Assembly: GCF_018614195.1 (NCBI RefSeq)
Contig: NZ_JAGGOT010000030.1
Span: 1 to 37,576, forward strand
DNA: 37,576 nucleotides
Reading direction: 5' to 3'
Source: Streptomyces sp. ISL-43
GTDB lineage: Bacteria > Actinomycetota > Actinomycetes > Streptomycetales > Streptomycetaceae
Positions 33,802-37,576 of this stretch are shown in pieces. Below the pieces are notes generated by a model, which saw only the letters and a program-made list of their open reading frames with translations, was not told where the DNA came from and made no database searches. The position numbers and the translations under genes were made by a program. The first letter of the stretch is position 1, and every line of letters begins with the position of its first letter.

Positions 33802-34509
33802 ATGGCAGACGGACGTGTGGAGCGCGGAAACCAGACGCGGCGGACGGTCCTGGAGCGGACGATGAGCATCGCCTCGGTGGACGGCCTGGAGGGCCTTTCC
33901 CTCGGGAAGATCGCCACGGACCTGGGGCTGAGCAAGAGCGGCGTGTTCGCCCTCTTCGGCTCCAAGGAAGAGCTGCAGCTCGCCACCGTGCACGCCGCCC
34001 GGGCCGTCTTCGTCGACGAGGTCGTGCGCCCCGTACGGGACGAGCCCGCGGGCCTCGCCAAGGTGTGGCGGCTGTGCGAGAGCTGGATCGGCTACTCCGG
34101 GCGCCGGGTCTTCCCCGGCGGCTGCTTCTTCTACTCCGTCGCCGCCGAGTTCGACTCGCGCCCCGGGCCCGTCCACGACGAGGTAGCCAAGATCCGCGGC
34201 GACTGGACGCGCTATCTGGAACGGCTGCTGGACGAGGCCCGGCTGGCGGGCGGGTTCCGCGAGCCGGCCGACTCCGTGGACATGGAGCAGCTCGCCTTCG
34301 AGATCATGGCGATGATGGAGCTGGCCAACGCCCACTCCGTGCTGCACGGGAGCACCGTGGACTACGAGCGGGCCGCCCGCGGCATCCTCGCCCGGCTGCG
34401 CGCAGCGACGGCCGCCCCGGAAGAACTCCCGGAGCGGCCGCCCGTCGTCGATTTCGCCGCCGCCGCCTTCTCGGCGGCCGACGCCCCCGCCGTCAGGCTC
34501 CCGGCTTAG
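33802..34509 (+). CDS. TetR/AcrR family transcriptional regulator
   Basis: 235 residues. N-terminal TetR DNA-binding domain at about 12-58 (RRTVLERTMSIASVDGLEGL, then KIATDLGLSKSGVFALFGSKEEL). The C-terminal part is helical with GCFF (111 region) and suits a small hydrophobic ligand. Starts at ATG 33802 without a proper ribosome-binding site; a -10-like TACGAT six bases before suggests a leaderless mRNA. It is convergent with the DHA2 transporter, with stop codons overlapping (34506-34509). It likely represses itself and the hydrolase-transporter pair through similar dyads (inference). Confidence 0.92.
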   Translation: MADGRVERGNQTRRTVLERTMSIASVDGLEGLSLGKIATDLGLSKSGVFALFGSKEELQLATVHAARAVFVDEVVRPVRDEPAGLAKVWRLCESWIGYSGRRVFPGGCFFYSVAAEFDSRPGPVHDEVAKIRGDWTRYLERLLDEARLAGGFREPADSVDMEQLAFEIMAMMELANAHSVLHGSTVDYERAARGILARLRAATAAPEELPERPPVVDFAAAAFSAADAPAVRLPA

Positions 34510-35948
34510 GGCGTCTCCTTCGGATCTCGCCCGACCCGCATCGTCCAGCCCGCGGCCGCCGAGCCCAGCGCGGTGAGCGCGGTGAGCAGGAAGACTCCGC
34601 TCCAGTGCTCGCCGGCGCCCGCTCCGGCCCCGGTGAGCAGGGCGGCCGTGGCGGCGACACCCAGTGCGCCGCCCAGCTGCCGGGCCGTCATCAGCAGGCC
34701 GGTGCCGGCCGCGAACCGCTGCGGCGGCAGACCGGCCGAGGCGACCGTGGAGAGCGCGGTCACCACGACTCCGATGCCGAGACCGCCGAGCAGCCCGGCG
34801 GGCAGGAAGATCTGGGCGTACGAGGTCGAGTCCGCGGCCCAGCCCCACAGCAGCAGGGCGTTGGCGGCGAAGAGCAGCGATCCCACGGTGACGGCTGCCC
34901 ATTGGAGGCGCGCGGGAACCCGGCGTCCGACGACGAGCGCGCCGGCCATGGCGAGGACCGCTCCCGGCGTGACGCCGAAGCCGGCTTGCAGGACCGAGTA
35001 GTTCCAGCGGTCGATGAGGTAGGACGGGCCGGTCAGCAGCCACGCGTACATGGCGGCGCCGAAGAGCAACGCCCCGGTGTTGGCGCGGGCGAAGAGCCGG
35101 TCGCGCCACAGGTCCCGGTCGACGGCCGGGGCGGGGTGGCTGCGCGAGCGGTGCAGGGCGAGGGTGCCCGAGAGGGCACCGCCGATGATGAGGACGAGCA
35201 CCTTCGGGTCGGTCCAGCCCCATTCCGCGCCCTGGGAGAGCCCGGCGACCACTGCGCCGATGCCGAGGGCGAGGGCGGCCGTGCCGACGGGGTCGGGCAG
35301 CCGGCGGCCGGTGCGCGCCTCCTTGGGGACCGCCCGGGCGGCGGCGAGGCAGACCGCGAGGCCGAGGGGGACGTTCAGGAGGAAGATCGCGCGCCAGTCC
35401 CACCACTCGACGAGCAGCCCGCCGGCGCTGGGGCCGATGGCGGCGGCGAGGCCGCCCGCCGCCGACCACGCGCCGAGGGCCGCGGCGCGCCGGGCGGGCG
35501 GGGTGTGGGCGAGTACGAGGCCCAGCGCCGCCGGGATCATCCCCGCGGCGGCGGCGCCCTGGAGGGCGCGGGCCAGGATGAGCAGATCGGCGGTGGGGGC
35601 CGCGCTGGCGGCGAGCGAGGTGAGGGTGAAGGCGAAGGTGGAGCCGAGGAAGAGGGTGCGCCTGCCCAGGGTGTCCGCGAGGCGGCCGGCCGCGGCGAGC
35701 AGGGCGGCGAACAGTACGGCGTAGGCGCTGACGACCCAGGTCAGGCGGGCCAGCGACACGTCGGGGAAGGCCCGGCGCAGATCGGGGAAGGCGACGTTGA
35801 CGACGGTGGCGTCAAGGAAGGCGAGGAAGGTGACGGCGCTGGCGAGCCCGACCATCCGCCCGGCCCCGGGGGACGGTTCGGCGATCGGGGCCGGGGTGGC
35901 GGCGGGGGCCGGGGACGGGGTGGCGGCTTCGGGCCGGGTGGCGGTCAT
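34506..35948 (-). CDS. DHA2-type MFS efflux transporter (EmrB/QacA-like)
   Basis: 480 residues with about 14 hydrophobic helices. The first half shows FLAFLDATVVNVAFPDL (motif D1), motif A region ...AGRLADTLGRRTLF, ALQGAAAAGMIPAAL and the motif C stretch GWSAAGGLAAAIGPSAGG-like around 165-180. Homologues export drugs or toxic compounds with proton antiport. Its ATG overlaps the hydrolase stop by four bases (ATGA), so both are translated together. The Pro/Ala-rich N-terminus (1-30) is a low-complexity lead. Substrate unknown; TetR nearby fits drug-induced control. Confidence 0.92.
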   Translation of the reverse strand: MTATRPEAATPSPAPAATPAPIAEPSPGAGRMVGLASAVTFLAFLDATVVNVAFPDLRRAFPDVSLARLTWVVSAYAVLFAALLAAAGRLADTLGRRTLFLGSTFAFTLTSLAASAAPTADLLILARALQGAAAAGMIPAALGLVLAHTPPARRAAALGAWSAAGGLAAAIGPSAGGLLVEWWDWRAIFLLNVPLGLAVCLAAARAVPKEARTGRRLPDPVGTAALALGIGAVVAGLSQGAEWGWTDPKVLVLIIGGALSGTLALHRSRSHPAPAVDRDLWRDRLFARANTGALLFGAAMYAWLLTGPSYLIDRWNYSVLQAGFGVTPGAVLAMAGALVVGRRVPARLQWAAVTVGSLLFAANALLLWGWAADSTSYAQIFLPAGLLGGLGIGVVVTALSTVASAGLPPQRFAAGTGLLMTARQLGGALGVAATAALLTGAGAGAGEHWSGVFLLTALTALGSAAAGWTMRVGRDPKETP

Positions 35949-37000
35949 CGGACGGCCGCCGAAATCCCGGCCGGAGTCTCCGCCGGGGCCTCGGGCCCGG
36001 CTGGGTCCCTGACCTCGGGCCCGGCTGGGTCCCTGACCTCGGTCCAGGCTGGGTCCCTGACCTCGGTCCAGGCTGGGTCCCTGACCTCGGTCCAGGCTGG
36101 GTCCCTGACCTCGGTCCAGGCTGGGTCCCTGGCCTCGGTCCAGGCATGGGCTCCGGCCCCGGCGAGGAACTCGGTGGCGGCCGCGATGATCTCGGGGGCT
36201 CCGAGGATCCGGCGGTGGCCGAGACCGCCGGTCTCGATCAGGCGGGCCCGCTCCCCGTAGGCCTCGGCGATGGCGCGGGACTGGGCGGGGGCCGCGGTGT
36301 CGTCGTCGGCGTCGTGGATGAGCAGGATGTCCGAGGGGATCTCCTCGGGGTGGCGGCAGGCGTCGAAGCGCTGCCAGACATCGGGTTCGGACGGGAAGAG
36401 CCGACGCTGCACGTGGCGCCGCATGGCGTCCTCGACGGCTTGGTTCACCCCCGCGTTGGCGCGGAACCGTTCGGCGAGGAAGTCGAAGTCCGCGATGGCG
36501 CCGATGCCGACGATCCGGTCGACCCGGATCCCGTCCCGCAGGGCGAAGAAGGTGGCCACCACTCCGAAGGAGTGGGCCAGGACGGCCGAGAAGCCCCCGT
36601 ACTCCCCGTGCAGCCGGCGGATGATCTCGCGCTGCCGAAGGATGGTGGTGGCCCGGCCGCCGGATTCGCCGTGGCCGGGTGCGTCGAAGGAGACAACGGT
36701 CAGGCCCCGGGCGCGCAGCGCCTCGACGAAGCCGGCGAAGCGCGAGGCGCGCGAGGTCCAGCCGTGCACGACGAGAACGGGCCGGCCGCCGTCACCCCAG
36801 CGGTAGGTGGTGACGGGTATCCCGTCCACGACGAGCCGGCCGGTCACGGCCCGGGCCATGACCTCCGCTTCGCCGGGCCGCACCTTGGGCCGGCCGAGGG
36901 GCCGCACGAACAGCGCGAACGCCACCCGCCCGACCGGCCCCGGCGCAACCCGGGCGGTGATGTCGAGGGTCGTGCTCAGGAGTGAAGCCATGGGACGCAT
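35945..37000 (-). CDS. Alpha/beta hydrolase with a C-terminal octapeptide repeat tail
   Basis: 351 residues from ATG 37000 (GGAG eight bases upstream; ATG 36991 also possible). A standard alpha/beta hydrolase: oxyanion region VLVVHGWTSRASRF, nucleophile Ser144 in AHSFG, candidate acid Asp230/232 in IHDADDD and His262 in GLGHRRI. After residue 284 comes an unusual tail made of AWTEVRDP-type octapeptides (about 286-339), encoded by 24-bp repeats. It is probably an add-on and may be disordered. It is the first gene of a two-gene operon with the transporter; a TetR-type dyad sits at its promoter. Substrate unknown. Confidence 0.88.
   Translation of the reverse strand: MRPMASLLSTTLDITARVAPGPVGRVAFALFVRPLGRPKVRPGEAEVMARAVTGRLVVDGIPVTTYRWGDGGRPVLVVHGWTSRASRFAGFVEALRARGLTVVSFDAPGHGESGGRATTILRQREIIRRLHGEYGGFSAVLAHSFGVVATFFALRDGIRVDRIVGIGAIADFDFLAERFRANAGVNQAVEDAMRRHVQRRLFPSEPDVWQRFDACRHPEEIPSDILLIHDADDDTAAPAQSRAIAEAYGERARLIETGGLGHRRILGAPEIIAAATEFLAGAGAHAWTEARDPAWTEVRDPAWTEVRDPAWTEVRDPAWTEVRDPAGPEVRDPAGPEAPAETPAGISAAVR
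36001..36144 (-). repeat. 24-bp tandem repeat (six units) in hydrolase tail
   Basis: Units start at 36001, 36025, 36049, 36073, 36097 and 36121, each CTGGGTCCCTG(A/G)CCTCGG plus six bases; a partial unit precedes (35987-36000). Units 36025-36120 differ little. Length 24 keeps the reading frame, so copy number can vary without loss of the following ATGA overlap. Confidence 0.88.
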
Positions 37001-37020
37001 ACCCGGTTCTCCGGATCTCC

Positions 37021-37050
37021 TCAGAGGGGCCAGATGAATGGCGAAGTCAT
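37021..37050 (-). CDS. Possible nine-residue leader peptide
   Basis: ATG at 37050 encodes M-T-S-P-F-I-W-P-L then TGA, ending in TGAGGAG just upstream of the hydrolase ribosome-binding site. It would lie in the 5' leader of the hydrolase mRNA. No ribosome-binding site of its own is seen, so expression is uncertain. Confidence 0.2.
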   Translation of the reverse strand: MTSPFIWPL

Positions 37051-37062
37051 GATGATGAGGAG

Positions 37063-37083
37063 ATATTAGCACGATCGTTCGTG
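37063..37083 (-). promoter_or_regulatory. Hydrolase-transporter promoter with TetR-like operator
   Basis: Minus-strand TAATAT (plus 37063-37068) is a good -10. Next to it on the -35 side lies the palindrome CACGA-TCGT-TCGTG (37070-37083), which would be blocked by a repressor. Related to the dyad at the TetR gene. Confidence 0.6.
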
Positions 37084-37368
37084 TTGTTTTGAGGCTGATC
37101 CCCGTCCTTCTCAGAGGGCGCCGCTGTCCGGTCTCAAGGAAGGCAGTCGATTCCATCGAACTGAGTCGACCTCGAAAGAACGACGTACGACACGGCGCGC
37201 AACGGCTCGCGCGACCGGGTTGGGTGAGACGACGGCTGGCTTCGCCGAGATAGGGACAGCGGAACCTGTCCGTTGTCATCCAATCGCAGCGTTTTGACAG
37301 CGAACGCAGTCGTTGCGGCTTCCTGGCCGGCGAACCTGGTCGTGTGAGGTGAGCGCTGGGGCTGCTGG
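37084..37368. other. Intergenic region, no gene seen
   Basis: 285 nt between the hydrolase promoter and the small ORF. Open frames lack G/C third-base bias. A near-palindrome TCGAT-TCC-ATCGA (37149-37161) is the only notable element; no terminator or RNA gene recognised. Confidence 0.45.
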
Positions 37369-37566
37369 ATGGCTTTCCCCGCCAAGTTCGACCGTACTCA
37401 CCTGGCGCAACGAGCACCGAGGGCGCCGGCTCAGCTTCTCGCGGACCGGGAAGCTTACGAGCGGCGGCGCGGTCAGGCGGCGCAGGCCATCCACGAGCGG
37501 TGCGTTGCTCACGAGACCGACGCCGACCGTCTCCTGTCCGGGAAGGGCCTGAGGACTAAGCCTTGA
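37369..37566 (+). CDS. Doubtful small ORF or gene remnant
   Basis: 65 residues, MAFPAKFDRTHLAQRAPRAP and a charged helix after it (LLADREAYERRRGQAAQAIH). Its third codon positions are less G/C-rich than in other genes here, and no family is recognised. There is no clear ribosome-binding site. It could be a degraded fragment of a larger gene, or a real small protein of foreign origin. Confidence 0.3.
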   Translation: MAFPAKFDRTHLAQRAPRAPAQLLADREAYERRRGQAAQAIHERCVAHETDADRLLSGKGLRTKP

Positions 37567-37576
37567 TCCACCGACT

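Noticed and set aside
35812..36147. Minus-strand frame coding PGPRSGTQ repeats
   Set aside because: It is another frame of the 24-bp array. The hydrolase frame is supported by catalytic motifs and by the ATGA overlap with the transporter.

Overview
The window is a piece of a Streptomyces (or very close actinomycete) chromosome. The evidence is very high G+C, almost exclusive G/C at third codon positions, many GTG and TTG starts, and lineage-typical families: an SsgA-like protein, a WhiB-like protein, a DUF5753 regulator, an SCO6745-family protein and F420-type LLM enzymes. The gene content (tex, an SCO6745-like gene, fadAB, nfi, an SsgA-like gene, an ABC-F gene, wbl) recalls the SCO67xx region of S. 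coelicolor. That comparison is from memory and not checked. No rRNA, tRNA, CRISPR array, insertion sequence or phage gene was recognised.

Layout. (1) 24-2533, minus: an operon of a HExxH protease-like protein, a seven-helix membrane protein and a short-chain dehydrogenase. (2) 2775-6242, minus: tex, then an SCO6745-family gene. (3) 6436-10415: a secreted M1 peptidase, an MpaB-type oxygenase on the minus strand, a small membrane protein and a secreted sphingomyelinase, separated by strong hairpin terminators. (4) 10542-13941: an acyl-CoA synthetase divergent from a MerR regulator, then a maltokinase-cap-like protein. (5) 14003-20858, minus: five tightly packed genes (alpha-methylacyl-CoA racemase, LLM oxidoreductase, LCAD-type acyl-CoA dehydrogenase, thiolase FadA, multifunctional FadB), apparently one beta-oxidation operon for branched acyl chains. 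A perfect GGAAC-N2-GTTCC palindrome sits inside its promoter. (6) 20964-21365: a MmcQ/YjbR-like protein. (7) 21521-25220: two tandem paralogous transcription units for secreted PKD proteins, duplicated from promoter to terminator. (8) 25282-30229: a saccharopine-dehydrogenase-like reductase, endonuclease V divergent from a YciI protein, an SsgA-like protein and an ABC-F ATPase with a long leader. (9) 30236-32146: an abaA/whiJ-like regulatory trio (degenerate HATPase, XRE-DUF5753 regulator, DUF397-like protein) with five 15-bp tandem repeats in the divergent intergenic region. (10) 32313-33284: an acyl-ACP desaturase behind two tandem palindromes. (11) 33426-37000: a WhiB-like protein, a TetR regulator, and a hydrolase plus DHA2 efflux pump in a translationally coupled pair. 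The hydrolase tail is a 24-bp tandem repeat. (12) 37001-37576: mostly non-coding, with one doubtful small ORF.

Fatty-acid metabolism is the strongest common theme (acyl-CoA synthetase, racemase plus beta-oxidation operon, desaturase, sphingomyelinase), joined by Streptomyces developmental regulators. The most promising leads are the palindrome-controlled racemase/LLM operon, the duplicated PKD units, the repeat-bearing abaA-like locus, the tandem desaturase operators and the in-frame repeat tail of the hydrolase. All functional statements rest on motif reading without database searches.
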